Positions 11,938-22,974 of a stretch of DNA of 64,000 nt are shown in pieces. Below the pieces are notes generated by a model. That model made no database searches, was not told the DNA's origin, and saw only the letters and a list, made by a program, of their open reading frames with translations. The position numbers were made by a program, and so were the translations under genes. The number at the start of each line of letters is the position of its first letter. Within the stretch, counting starts at the first letter, position 1. The stretch is from Medicago truncatula (taxonomy: Eukaryota; Streptophyta; Magnoliopsida; Fabales; Fabaceae), in contig NC_053043.1 in NCBI RefSeq assembly GCF_003473485.1, positions 14,475,001 through 14,539,000 of the forward strand. The letters run 5' to 3'.

Positions 11938-13113
11938 TCATGACATGCAAGTTTTGTCCCTAGTGTATGCAAGATTGAGTTTGTCCTCGTACAGCTTTAA
12001 CATATTAGAAGCCTCATTCTCAAAATGTTTTATAAACCTATCAAGAAACCTCTTCTCAGTAACAACAAATGGATAAGTTAAGCTTGCACTCTTATTTCTC
12101 AAACCTTTACTCAGAAGATATTGCACAACAAGGGCCCTCGGAATGATTGTTTTTTCCAAACTTAACGACAAAATTAATGGTGTTTTGGCAATGGCCATAG
12201 CATCCCAACCCAACTGATTGACCCAAAAGCCCATCACTAAATTAACTTTATCAATAGATGTTAACATAGAATCAGGCCGCTTTTTAAACGCTTTCATAAT
12301 ATCTTCATCAGACCAACCCCACTTCTTAAAGGCATCAACTTTCTCTTTCCACAAAGTTTTGCTTACGGATGTTTTGGCTCGCAAGGCTACACCAAAGGTT
12401 ACTTTTGAAGGATTAAACCCCAAAACCTTTAATTCCTCCACAAGTTTCAGCATGTGATGTGTCTGAAACGTCGGACTCCAGTACCGAAGCAATTTTGCAA
12501 TGTTTGAGTGTGTGACTCCATTGTCAATCAAAAATTGAATGTTATGTGGCACAAGACGGTGACTAAGTAAAGCCGGATTTTGAATTGAACAAGCAATAAT
12601 GTCGTTATCAGATTGCAAGAATCTGTAAACCAATTCATAGGTTGGGACTATTTGATTCTCCAGGCTTGAATACAAAAAATGGGGGCTCTTACAGACAATT
12701 TTAATAATGTCAGAGGTAGAAGCACCTTTGGAGAGACAAAATTGAAACTTTGGCAACAACGTTTTGCAGGGCTTGCAGGAAAGAAGTCGTGGTTCCTTTA
12801 TGATGATATGACATAGTTGAGTGTCTGAGAAACCATGGTTTCTAAAGAAGTTGACAACTGAATCAGGTTTTTGGTTGGTTTTGAAACAAACCTTGTAAGT
12901 GGAACAAAGTTTGGAAGCAAATTGTGGGGAAAAGCCAAAATTGTTGATGAGGTATGAGACTGCAAAAGAGGTTGAATCTGAAGTATTGGTGCAAAAAGGA
13001 AGAGAAAATGTTGGTAATTGGTATCGATGGAAAAGAGGGTAAGGTTTTGGGGTTGGTAAGAAAGTTAGGGCCTTGAGATAGAGAAAAGGTGTATAACGAT
13101 GTGCAGCCAACAT
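11938..13113 (-). CDS. mTERF family protein, group I, copy 2
   Basis: 391 residues when started at the ATG at 13113 (MLAAHRYTPF). The frame stays open for 78 codons further upstream to 13347, but that part runs into a MITE-like element at 13304 and has no counterpart in the sister genes, so I reject it. Presequence-like residues 1-40 lead to CTNTSDSTSFAVSYLINNFGF at 41-61. mTERF repeats follow: KPDSVVNFFRNHGFS at 82-96, LLPKFQFCLSKGAS at 119-132, LGFNPSKVTFGVAL at 231-244, FKKWGWSDED at 262-271, FWVNQLGWDA at 296-305, and IIPRALVVQYLLSKGL at 323-338. It differs from copy 1 most strongly in about 165-222. Coding sequence is uninterrupted. A probable intron follows the stop. Targeting to mitochondria or plastids is inferred. 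Confidence 0.9.
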   Translation of the reverse strand: MLAAHRYTPFLYLKALTFLPTPKPYPLFHRYQLPTFSLPFCTNTSDSTSFAVSYLINNFGFSPQFASKLCSTYKVCFKTNQKPDSVVNFFRNHGFSDTQLCHIIIKEPRLLSCKPCKTLLPKFQFCLSKGASTSDIIKIVCKSPHFLYSSLENQIVPTYELVYRFLQSDNDIIACSIQNPALLSHRLVPHNIQFLIDNGVTHSNIAKLLRYWSPTFQTHHMLKLVEELKVLGFNPSKVTFGVALRAKTSVSKTLWKEKVDAFKKWGWSDEDIMKAFKKRPDSMLTSIDKVNLVMGFWVNQLGWDAMAIAKTPLILSLSLEKTIIPRALVVQYLLSKGLRNKSASLTYPFVVTEKRFLDRFIKHFENEASNMLKLYEDKLNLAYTRDKTCMS

Positions 13114-13303
13114 GGTGAAAATGGAGAAAGATGAATGAAGGAATAAGAATACCTGAGTTGGGTTCGAAAATTTCCCGGGAGAAGGGGTGCTTGGAATGAA
13201 AACCTTCTCTGTCGATATGCTTTGAGTGGGTGGTGACTGATGATGAATCTCCGTCTCGGAAGAGTTTCTCCGGTAACAATGAATTTTGGTTCCATAAATA
13301 TAT

Positions 13304-13591
13304 GGCTTAATAGCTGTGTACCCATAACTTATATTTTTGAATTTCATTTTTATCCCTTAACTTTAAACCGTCTTGCCTCCGTTTACATAGGTGGTCCATT
13401 CTGCTCCGTTTACCTAGGTGGTCTCTTCTGTTAGGTAAATGGAGGCAAAGTTATGGGACCAAATTGAGAAACATAAGGGACCACTTACGTAAACGGATGC
13501 AAAATTTTGGGACCAAATTGAGACGCTTTAAAGTTAAGGAACCAAAATGAAATTCAAAAATAAGTTAAGGGACCAAAGCATGTATTAAGCC
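13304..13591. mobile_element. MITE-like element with 9-bp TSD (copy B)
   Basis: 288 bases, beginning GGCTTAAT and ending ATTAAGCC. Flanked by TAAATATAT (13295-13303) and TAAATATAG (13592-13600), matching at 8 of 9 positions. The inverted ends share the words cttaacttatttttgaatttcattttg and cgtttac. It lies about 190 bases upstream of the start codon of the minus-strand mTERF copy 2, so it probably sits in that gene's promoter or 5' UTR. Confidence 0.85.
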
Positions 13592-13740
13592 TAAATATAG
13601 TAAGACAAAAAAAATAGCTGTATAAAATTAGTTGTACAAATATCACTCTTCTTTTAATAATTACTCATTGGATAAAATGTGAAACTCGTATATGTTTTAT
13701 CTAATAAAAATGTGAGCGTAAAAGAAAATGTTATAAAGGA

Positions 13741-13948
13741 GTTAAGATCTTCCCCATTTATAACATTTTTTTCATTTTTTTCTGTTTGGAGAGATAAAGA
13801 CATAATAAAAAAAATAAAAATAAAAACTATAAAATATTAGTGATGATGAGACTCATTTGGTGGTACGACCCATTGTCTATTTTTTTTTGTATTTATCTCT
13901 CTCTAAATGAGATACTCCATTATTTTGTGTAATGAATAGGATCTTAAC
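13741..13948. mobile_element. Possible MITE
   Basis: The ends gttaagatcttcc and ggatcttaac are inverted repeats of each other, and the interior is A/T-rich without coding capacity. No target duplication was established. Confidence 0.35.
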
Positions 13949-15008
13949 GTGTTACAAAGTGAGTCTTTATATCACTTATCGTATATTAGTATTAGTCGAT
14001 TGCTCAATAAGTCCTTCGGACTACTGAACTAGTTGAAACTCAAGATCGACATTTTCTATGAGTAAAACCTGATTTAAATCGTGGCTTCATATGAGTATTT
14101 TTTTTGAAATTGTGAGTAATGGTCTTAGTCCAAGGGGCTAATTTAACCCAATTTGATGAGGGATTAATTTATAAAATAAATAAATTAGGAGGACCAATTT
14201 GGGACAAAGTATTTACATGTTTTAAAATTTTTACACTATCAAATGAAATAAAGTAATTTACATTACACGAAATATTTTTACACTATCGAATAAAATAAAG
14301 TAACTTATATTACACGAAATAAGATTCTCTCCCGTAATCAATGATAACCGTTTGATTGCAATTGGAGAATTTAGATTATTTTAACTAAAAAGATGTAATT
14401 TTCAATTTTAACTGTTCAATTTCATATAAACGGCTGAAATCAAAACTATGTACAATTGCTACAGCAACAAAACCTAGTCCACATTGCACAATATCATCAG
14501 CTTAACAACTAACATCCTTTGTGAGAAAATTTGAATATATTGTTTAAGGATTATGTGTGTCTAAATTGTCAACAATAGTTCAAGTCTTTTTTTCGTGGTG
14601 GAAATGGTTTGAACCTCAGACCTTATATATATTATACATTGTCTCTAGTAATTGAGTTAAGTTCACGAAGACAATAGCTCAAATCTTTAATATATGGAAT
14701 AAAGTCTTATTTGGTCTCTCACACAAAATAAAATAAAATTTGGAGCTCAGCAGAGTCACTAATAAATAAAATATACTAGTTTATTACAAAAATAAATAAA
14801 TCTTTTATTAAATTGTCTCTTAAACAATAATATGGACCAATTAACTTATTTAAAATGTGTTTATTTTGAAATCTCATATTCGATTTTCCATGATATCGAT
14901 TTTGATGAGTTAGTTTCTTAAACAAAATAAAATAAGAGACAATTTAGTTCTTATTGATTTAAAAAAAAAAAACATCGTAAAATTAAAAAAATATTTATCC
15001 AATTTTCC

Positions 15009-15104
15009 TTTTGGTCAGGTAGTCTATTGGTTAGAATTCACCTTATAAGATGAATAAGTGGGGTGTCCGAGATTAATGTATTGTCCTACCAACTGAGCTA
15101 AATT
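15009..15104 (-). mobile_element. Degenerate tRNA-derived SINE fragment
   Basis: On the minus strand the sequence starts with a box-A-like tttagctcagttggtagga and ends gactacctgaccaaaa, resembling both ends of the SINE at 49666. The box-B part (ggttcgaa) is missing. A 12-base word agattaatgtat occurs twice nearby (about 15070 and 15109), perhaps marking the rearrangement. Confidence 0.45.
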
Positions 15105-16281
15105 GACAAAGATTAATGTATCTTCCGTGGAAAAAATAATAATAATGTACCTGTACTGAATTAAAAAGTGGGGGTAATATCTATCCTTAAATAGGAATCT
15201 GTATTGACCGTGAATCTCAATGAGCAAGAATTGGCAATTGACATGATAAGGAACTATAGAATATCTAAAAAATTCCAAAATTTACAATTCATCTCAAAAT
15301 TTCAAATCAAATAAGTCGTATCTTATTCAGACTAATAAAAAAACCTGCGGTTATTGTTAAAACTGCTAGTAGAAAACCGAAATAACTGGTTATAGTGGGC
15401 ATAAGGAAACTAGATGAAATATGTTCTTTTTATACATATGTTTATAAATCACTTTCCTAAGTTTCCATTTAGTTTTGAGATAAAAATAGGAAAATAACCA
15501 AAAAATACCACTTGAAAGATACAATTGAAAATAATTGATTCATGAATCAATTATTACGGACAAACAAAAATAAAAATCTAATTACATAGGTACGAAATCA
15601 ATTCATCATCTGTGACATTCATGAGTTGAGTAAACTAATCGAATGAAAATATTTTCATTTTTTTATTTTAATAATTAATAAAAAGCTCTATCCTTTTACT
15701 GGACGACTAATTAATTCAATTCTTGAAAATGAAATAAAGAAATAAATTTAATTTTATAGTACTTGATCTCGCCACTGATTGTGAAATTCCGAATTTTAAA
15801 CCACATCGATTTTTGTTTCTTAAAAAAAAAATCAAATTTTGTTGAAAAAACTCTGTTGAAGATAATTTGAATTTTGAAGGGAATGAAAGCTGTAAAAGAT
15901 AATAATAATAATGTTGGTTGGAGAGAGAATAGTCCAGGACTAAAATGTGGGTTTAATGTTTTTTATTTGTGCTTATTTCCTAATTTAACCTTGCTCAGCC
16001 TCCATCCTCCGCATAGCGGAGCCCGGAGAGGTGGTGTTTATCACTTCTGTTACATCATCGTCACTCGCACTTCTATCAATCCATGCTGAATTTAACTTTT
16101 TCATAAATCCCAACTACTTAACAACTTTTCAATCACTCTCCTTTGTTCTCTTCTTCTTCTGCTCCAGCAATTTCACCTACACAGCAACAAACAACAAGGT
16201 AATAAATTGAATTTCACTCTCCTTTACGCCTTTTTCAATTTCTTAAAATCATTTTGTAATTCATCTTCAATTGCTTTTCAA

Positions 16282-17433
16282 ATGTTTACTACTCATCGCC
16301 GTACAACCCTTCTCTATCTCAAGACCTTAACTTTCTCACCATCCCCCAAAAACCCATTACCATTTTCTCACTATTTTTCCACCAACACTTCAGATTCAAC
16401 CTTTTTTGCCGTCTCTTACCTCATCAACAATTTTGGCTTTTCCCCACAATTTGCTTCCAAACTTTCCTCCACTTACAATGTTCATTTCAAAACTGCCCGA
16501 AAACCTGATTCAGTTCTCAACTTCTTTAGAAACCATGGTTTCTCTGATTCCCAAATACGCACTGTCATTGCAAAGGAACCACGGTTGCTTTCATGCGATC
16601 CCTTGAAAAGGGTTCTGCCAAAGTTTCAATTTTTTCTCTCCAAAGGTGCTTCTAACTCTGACATTGTTAACATTGTTAGTAAGAACCCTATGTTCCTTAC
16701 TGCAAGCTTGGACAAGAAAATAGTTCCGACTTATGAATTGGTTTATAAATACTTGCAATCTGACAAACACATTCTTGCTTTGTTGAATTGCAATCCAACT
16801 TTCTTTGGAAGAAGTAGCGTGGAACATAACATCAGATTGTTGATTCAGAGTGGAGTTACAGACATAAATATTGCAAGATTGCTTCGGAACAATATTAAGT
16901 TTTTCATGACAGGCAACTTGCCTGAGTTGGTGAAGGAATTAAAGGATTTGGGGTTTCATCCGTCACAATCAATTTTCTCAGTAGCATTGATTGCCAAAAC
17001 ATATTTATCCAAAAGCCGATGGAATGAAAAAGTTGATGTCTTTAAGAAATGGGGATGGTCTGATGAAGATGTCCGTGAAGCATTTAAAAAGCAACCTCAA
17101 TGTATGTTAACATCCATTGATAAAATAAACTCAGTGATGAACTTTTGGGTCAATCAGTTAGGTTGGGATGCTTTGGCCATTGCCAAAACACCAAGGGTTT
17201 TGGGGGCCAGTTTGGAGCGAAGGATCATACCAAGAGCCTCCGTTGTGGAATATCTTCTGAAGAGAGGTTTGCATAAAAAGGAAGCAAGTTTAACTTCTCC
17301 GTTTATAGTCATTGATAAGACATTCTATGACATGTATATAAATCGTTTTAAGGAGGAGTCTTCTTACCTATTAAAGCTTTACGAAGAAAATTTGAATCTT
17401 GCACAAACCAAGGAAAAAACTGGCATGATATGA
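16282..17433 (+). CDS. mTERF family protein, group I, copy 3
   Basis: 383 residues from the ATG at 16282 (MFTTHRRTTL). The upstream open stretch to 16207 has no ATG. The N-terminus TLLYLKTLTFSPSPKNPLPF is basic, hydroxylated and without acids, typical of an organelle presequence. Repeats include SYLINNFGFSPQFASKL at 45-61, KPDSVLNFFRNHGFS, LPKFQFFLSKGASNSD, FKKWGWSDEDV near 254-264, FWVNQLGWDALAIAKTP and IIPRASVVEYLLKRGL. The central segment, HILALLNCNPTFFGRSSVEHNI, is closest to copy 4 (EILALLNYN), whereas the flanking parts resemble copies 1 and 2. It is the first plus-strand copy and is head to head with copy 2. The stop is followed within 15 bases by ctcag/gtacttta, a likely 3'-UTR intron donor. 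Confidence 0.92.
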   Translation: MFTTHRRTTLLYLKTLTFSPSPKNPLPFSHYFSTNTSDSTFFAVSYLINNFGFSPQFASKLSSTYNVHFKTARKPDSVLNFFRNHGFSDSQIRTVIAKEPRLLSCDPLKRVLPKFQFFLSKGASNSDIVNIVSKNPMFLTASLDKKIVPTYELVYKYLQSDKHILALLNCNPTFFGRSSVEHNIRLLIQSGVTDINIARLLRNNIKFFMTGNLPELVKELKDLGFHPSQSIFSVALIAKTYLSKSRWNEKVDVFKKWGWSDEDVREAFKKQPQCMLTSIDKINSVMNFWVNQLGWDALAIAKTPRVLGASLERRIIPRASVVEYLLKRGLHKKEASLTSPFIVIDKTFYDMYINRFKEESSYLLKLYEENLNLAQTKEKTGMI

Positions 17434-17445
17434 TTGAATTCTCAG

Positions 17446-18525
17446 GTACTTTAGCCTCCGTCCATCTGTCATCATGATCCTTATTCGACATGAATACTTA
17501 TTCAGAACTTGATTGGAGCTAGTTTGATATAGTTTAGTTTACTTGTTTCATTTCCTACTTGCACGAATGTTGGTTTTGTTTTGATTGATAATTCTTTGTC
17601 AAAATCCTGACGTAATAGTTGAATTTGTCTTGCACTTATGGGCATGGATACTTTTTTCTGGTAATGTCATTTCTGTCTCGATGTTTGTCTAGTCTAATAA
17701 TCAATTGCATAAAATCCTGATTCAAAATGGTTTCAAGGAGCAGTAACTGAAAGGGAAAATAATTGTGGACAAATGCACCTGTGACTCGTAACTATGATAG
17801 TTGTGTAATGTCAACTGTCAAGACACAAGAGCCACTAAAGCTCACTATTAAGTCAAAGGTTGTAGACTGCAATGATTTAAAACACTTTGCAATTAGAATT
17901 ATGGCATAGTCTTTGGTTACGTAGCGTTTGATTTTGTCACGATATGGTTACTGCTTCTTATATTTACCCCTGGGTCAACTGATATGGATATGGAGTCAAG
18001 TTTAAATTATTGTAGGTCATAGGTATTTAATTTAATGGTAATAACACTTTTCCATGTTTTGTACTATTTGATATGACTATATTATGTACTGAACAGTGGA
18101 ATTGCTTGAACAGCTTGTTCACGAATAACCTGGAAGAATTTTTCCTGGATATAATTAATTGTTATTTAATTCTTTGATCTCTTACTATGTGGCCTTTAGA
18201 TGCAAGCAATATAAAGAAAAATGGGTCCTGTGCAACAGAATAATTTTTAAGGTTTGAGAAACACTTTTAATTGATTTATGAGCAAATAAGATTTGAAATT
18301 ATTGGGCAAGTCCATACAGAGCTTAGAACGGGGCCCCTGCAAGTGGGCGGTGGGATTGGTCCCCTCGGATTAGTCGGTCCTTGGATCGGATACCGAGTTT
18401 TCAAAACAAAAAAAATTGAAATTATTTTAAAAACCTCGACCAAGTTATTTGATTTGTTGTTCGTATCTTTTGTATGTTTCGTACTATTCCAAATGGCACT
18501 AAAACATATGAACTCATTATTGCAG
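17446..18525 (+). other. Probable 3'-UTR intron of mTERF copy 3
   Basis: Donor ctcag|gtactttagcc just after the stop; acceptor ctcattattgcag|gttgacacaatttcctcagg. The acceptor-side exon is conserved with copies 2 and 4. Length is 1080 bases. A retroposed fragment with target duplications sits inside it at 18304-18415. Confidence 0.6.
18304..18415 (+). mobile_element. 5'-truncated retroposon (SINE-like) insertion
   Basis: 112 bases of unusually GC-rich sequence (cggggcccctgcaagtgggc, cctcggattagtcggtcc) ending in an A-rich tail. It is bounded by 11-base direct repeats TTGAAATTATT at 18293-18303 and 18416-18426. The 3' part with 'gtcggtcc...ggataccgagttttcaaaa' resembles common plant SINE tails, but I cannot name the family. 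It is inserted in the probable 3'-UTR intron of mTERF copy 3. Confidence 0.65.
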
Positions 18526-20583
18526 GTTGACACAATTTCCTCAGGAAGGCTTGTGATTTAGAAGTAATTCTATTGATTTCTAAATACTTTTCCTTTGGTT
18601 TTATTAACATCGATGTTTCAAGGGAAGATTTTATGTAGTTTCTGTTACTGATGTACAATGAGATTCAACATTTTTGTTGTCTTGAACCAATAAGGTTCAT
18701 TGTTTTGTTTCATTTTTCCATTTAGAAGAATATCTTATCCACCTCTTAGATGTACTTTTTCTCTTTTCTGTTTAGGAGAATATCTTAGCCACCTCTTAGA
18801 AATTTTCGCAGCTACTGGGTTAGATCACATTTTTTACTCTGTATGTGAAGAGGAGTGGTGTATTCTTTTTACAGACCAAAGCTGCTGTGTGCTTGACATT
18901 CTGCCAAAAGAGTATCGGCATCATCTACTTTCATTTTGAAGTTGAATGAAAAGTTCAAAATGGCTTAGAAGTGAACAACTATGAATTTTTATTATGACCG
19001 GCTTGTGCCGCCTGGTAGAGTTCACGGATTTTCGTATCTGATTGAATGTAAATTGAATTGTTGTGTCTGACTGAAAACTGCCAAAAGTTTAAAAGAATCA
19101 TCAGATGTTTCAAAGATTTGAATCGTAGGTTTCTTTGTCTTTAGCACTGCAGCAACACTTTAGATGTTTCTAATTTTCACCAAGTTCACAAAAAGAACAA
19201 GGTTGGAGAGAGAGCTACGAAGTATGCTGTGTCCTATCAGGGGAAGTGATCCATACCAATTGAAGTCCAGACCAGGATAGTGTAAAACAGAAGTTGTATT
19301 CAATTACAGGTGGCATTTAGTATGGGAAAGGGATCTTTTTTCCCATTATGGGAAAGTTACTTTTTAACCATTAGATTGATTATGGAACACACTTTTATCA
19401 TAGTCTCTCTACACTATATCTTTTTACACACCATCATCAATTATCATTCTCTCTCCTCCATCCCACTCACCTCCATGAGCAACAACATAGGATTGACATT
19501 CCCGAATTCTCCTTCTTCCCTTGTTTGTACTTTTTCATTGTTAATTTAATTTCTTTAAAATAGAATAAAAAACAAGAAAGTCTCACACACCACAAATAAA
19601 ATAGTTGTTGACAGTCTAACATCGCCTGCAATGATTTTTTTCTCAGGTATGGAAATCTAGAAAACCTTTGTTCTTCATCTTTGTTTCTATGATTTTTTAT
19701 ACCCTTTGATATTCACGTTTTTTCAATCTGGAAAGGGGATCCATGATATATGGATTAAACAAAAACACTTAGAATTGAAATAAGAGTAGCATAATAATTA
19801 TGAGTTTTGACATTATTATATTTTTATAGATTTTCCTTTTTCCCTTTACAAACCTTTTCTCCGATTGTGATATGGATTTTTGTATTTTTCTTCATCTTTT
19901 AATTTTTTTTTCTTTGAAGATTTCAAGATCTTGAAACCAACTTTCTTGCACATAACTCAAAAACTTCTATTTATCAAGGGAAAAGTTGTGATATGCAGTA
20001 ATTTCAAAATTATTGCATTTTTTTTAGTTTGGGTTGAAAGCTTGGCTATGACATTGATGGGTGAGAAAGTCCATTGAGGTGGTGGAGGCTAGGATGGAAA
20101 GAAAAAAAATTCCAGATTGAACAAGGAAAATAAAGTGGAAAAGACAAAGGAAAATATATGGTGCAGGCAGTCCATGATAAAATATTTAATCTAATGGCTG
20201 AAAAAAACTTTCCCATGGTAGAAAACAACTTTCATTTCCCATGTTAAACCCCAACTCAATTACAAGTTACTTGTTAATCACAAGTTACATCGAAATATTT
20301 AGAAATTTGTTTGTTTTTTAGATTTTGATTTATTTTTAAATTCAAATAAAATGAATGAGATTCTTTGTCGAGTCTCTGATTTATCTAAAATTAAAATATG
20401 TGAACTTTCTCAATCTTAAAATTAAAAACCCTATATGCGAGCACTCATACATATTTTTTTGACGTGGAGAACACTCGTACATATTGATGCTTCAAAATTT
20501 TTAATTATATTTTTATTTTTTGTGAGGTGATTTTATATTTTGATACGATGTTCAAACATTACATTGGGTAAAGAATTCATATT
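18526..20583. other. 3' flank of mTERF copy 3 and intergenic DNA
   Basis: Begins with the conserved non-coding exon gttgacacaatttcctcagg. Around 18725-18810 the phrase aatatcttaNccacctcttaga occurs twice. The following 18770-18936 is an open frame (GEYLSHLLEIFAATGLDHIF) that could be an exon but is unrecognised. 19140-19250 is a reverse-orientation match to 9820-9940 and 3960-4080, i.e. the shared far 3' flank. The remainder is AT-rich and I see no gene. Confidence 0.5.
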
Positions 20584-20592
20584 TAAAATAAA

Positions 20593-20903
20593 GGCTTAAT
20601 AGCAGTTTTAGCCCTCTAACTTTCCAAAAGTTGTGATTTTGGCCCCTTAAGAAAAAAATTACAAAACCGCCCCCTAAGTTTTGCACCTGTGGCAGTTTTG
20701 ACCTCCAAGACCAATTTTGACTCGGTCTACGCTGATGTGGCACCCTACGTGAGGTGCCACGTGTTATTTTTTATTTTATTTTTTGGCCTTGGGGGCCAAA
20801 ACTGCCACAGTTGCAAAACTTAGGGGGTGATTTTGTAGTTTTTTTCTTAGGGGCCAAAATCGCAACTTCGTGAAAGTTAGGGGGCGAAAACTGCTATTAA
20901 GCC
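20593..20903. mobile_element. MITE-like element with 9-bp TSD (copy C)
   Basis: 311 bases with ends GGCTTAAT and ATTAAGCC, and perfect 9-base duplications TAAAATAAA at 20584-20592 and 20904-20912. Long inverted arms carry ggccccttaagaaaaaaatt on the left and its inverse on the right. Same family as copies A, B and D. Confidence 0.9.
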
Positions 20904-21097
20904 TAAAATAAAGCGTGATGCTAGCAAGACTCTCTTTTGAAAATTTTCTCTAATACTCATTCTTTTATTGGTTTAAATTATTGTGGATCTACACTTTAAA
21001 AATTGTAGAACATACATTATTTTCATCTAATAAAAGAGTGGATCCTAGAGAGTGTTCAAAGTGTAGACTCACAATAATTTAAATCAATAAAAAAGTG

Positions 21098-22974
21098 TGT
21101 AACGCCCAATATTTTATACATATCCTTCTAAATAATTTTCTTAATTTGTCATTAAGTTGTTTGATAAATTAGTTTAGTTGTTACAGAAAAAAAAAAAAAG
21201 ATAAATATTGTCATTTCCTACTCTGGTTAATTAATTAGAATTTTATTCCATCTATTTTATTTTAATTACTCAATTAGGTGTGTAACAAAAATAGGATAAT
21301 TATTTCTTAAATTATTTATATTTATTCTAATAAAATTCTTTCCTGCTGCATCTTTATTTGTAACTTATTTTAAAGGTAATTTTTGGTATTATATTAATTA
21401 TTGTATAAATTGGTTTTCAGTTTTGAGATATATACTACACGTTTTTTATCCTTGCCTAATTGATGCCACTACCACCATATTTTCTTCTCCCCTTATGCAA
21501 CTATGGTTCCGTGAATTGCTAGGTCAATGAAATTGGTTATTTGGTTCCTAAAAACTATTTCTTTCGGTTAGCTAAACCATGCTTTTCCAAACCTTAACAT
21601 CTCATTATTACTATTAATCCTCTGATATTCAAAGTTAGTTCTTTTAAGATATGAATCATATGATCATATGATCATCGCTTCTCTGTTTGGATTCAACCCC
21701 TATGGTTTCACGAGTATATTTGTGAAGACTTCGAATCATTCTCTCACAACCTTGCCTTACTTTCTTCAACGAAAAATCAAGTATAGAATTAACGGAGCAA
21801 AGATCGGTGTGCTTTGAATTAGAGTTGTTCTACTAGGAGAGAAAACATCAAAGGTAAGGGCACTTCTCCATACTTATCATATTAAACTAATGGTTAGATA
21901 TTGTAGAGTAGAAAGTATGATTCATAACCGTTTAAAGAGGAAAGAAATTGAAATATAATTTTATTTAGTATAGTTTCAATCTTTGTAAGAGATACAATTC
22001 AATTATATTATATATGATGTTGGTGTATGATACCTTGGTGCCCCAAAATAAAACTTTAATTTCTTTTGTTGAGTTTGACTATTAAATCACATGCTTGTCT
22101 ACTAATATAGATGATGTATAAGTTCTAATTTTGATGTAGTTGCATTCTAGTGCATAAGTTTTATGACTTCAGGATTATGGCTTTCATTTCTTATCACCTA
22201 CATGCATGCATGGACGATGTACTAGCTGTAGGATCCATATATGAGCATAAGTACTAATTTCATTGCCTATATAGTTATTGTGTAAGTTCAGTTAGATCGC
22301 TCTCATGGAATATACCATTTTATTAGCTAGGATATGTGGCGGTTAAATAATTATGTGTGCTTTAGTGGCGGATTAAATAAATTATTTGCTTGTGTGGCGG
22401 TTAAATTATGTGTGCCTCAGTGGCGGTTAAATAAATTATGTTTGCCTGTGTGGCGGATAAATAAGGTGTGCCTTAGTGGCGGATTAAATAAATTATGTTT
22501 GCTTGTGTGGCGGTTAAATTATGTGTCCCTTAGTGGCGGTTAAATATTTTGCATCACGTTAGTAGCATGCATAACATTGCGTAAGAACTAAAATATGAAT
22601 AATGAAAGAATGGTGATTTTTGAGTATTTCGTTCTTGTTAATCGCTTATGTCTTGTATGGTTTATTTTATAATATTGTACTGTATGTTTGGTCTAATTTG
22701 TATGGATTGTCGTTTATGGAAGCTGACCCTTACAACAACATTTTATGTACCAAAAAGAGATGATGTATGTTTTGGTGTTTTGCTTGGAGCGCGTTCAGGG
22801 ACAAAATTGGATTTTGATTGAAATGTAATTATAAAAAAATAGTTTGAAGGATATTAATTGTAAGAATTTTTTGTATAGGTTGTTGTTAAGAATTTATTAT
22901 GGATGATTGAAAAAAATAGTAGTGTTTTTCTAAATTTGGGGGTAGTGCTTTGGATCAAAATTTGGGGGGTTACA
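21098..22974. mobile_element. Solo LTR
   Basis: 1877 bases starting TGTAACGCCC and ending GGGGGGTTACA, with canonical TG...CA ends. It is flanked by the 5-base target duplication AAGTG at 21093-21097 and 22975-22979. No second LTR, primer-binding site or gag-pol coding region is present, so this is a solo LTR left by recombination, or a lone LTR-like sequence. TGTAACGCC ends are frequent in plant Gypsy-type LTRs; family assignment is not possible here. A minisatellite lies inside at 22334-22545. Confidence 0.75.
22334..22545. repeat. Minisatellite inside the solo LTR
   Basis: Alternating units of 27-31 bases built on tgtggcggttaaattatgtg and tggcggattaaataaatta, forming a dimeric higher-order period of about 57 bases repeated three to four times. 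The single GGCGG per unit contrasts with the AT-rich remainder. Confidence 0.9.

Larger units (their letters stand above)
13601..16281. other. Intergenic region between head-to-head mTERF genes
   Basis: No gene seen. Contents: a possible MITE at 13741-13948 with GTTAAGATC ends, a 47-base tandem repeat in two copies from about 14228 (motif tttttacactatcNaat...ttacacgaaata), and a degenerate SINE at 15009-15104. The rest is AT-rich. The proximal part should contain the divergent promoters of the genes at 13113 (minus) and 16282 (plus); I could not place a convincing TATA box. Confidence 0.55.

Noticed and set aside
13114-13347. 78-codon N-terminal extension of mTERF copy 2
   Set aside because: The extension overlaps a MITE-like element and is not conserved in sister genes; the internal ATG at 13113 matches their starts.
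16207-16281. 25-codon upstream extension of mTERF copy 3
   Set aside because: The open stretch begins with TTG, has no ATG, and the ATG at 16282 aligns with the starts of the other group I genes.
22334-22545. CRISPR-like or coding repeat (69-codon frame with repeated motif)
   Set aside because: A eukaryotic minisatellite inside an LTR; units are adjacent with no unique spacers.
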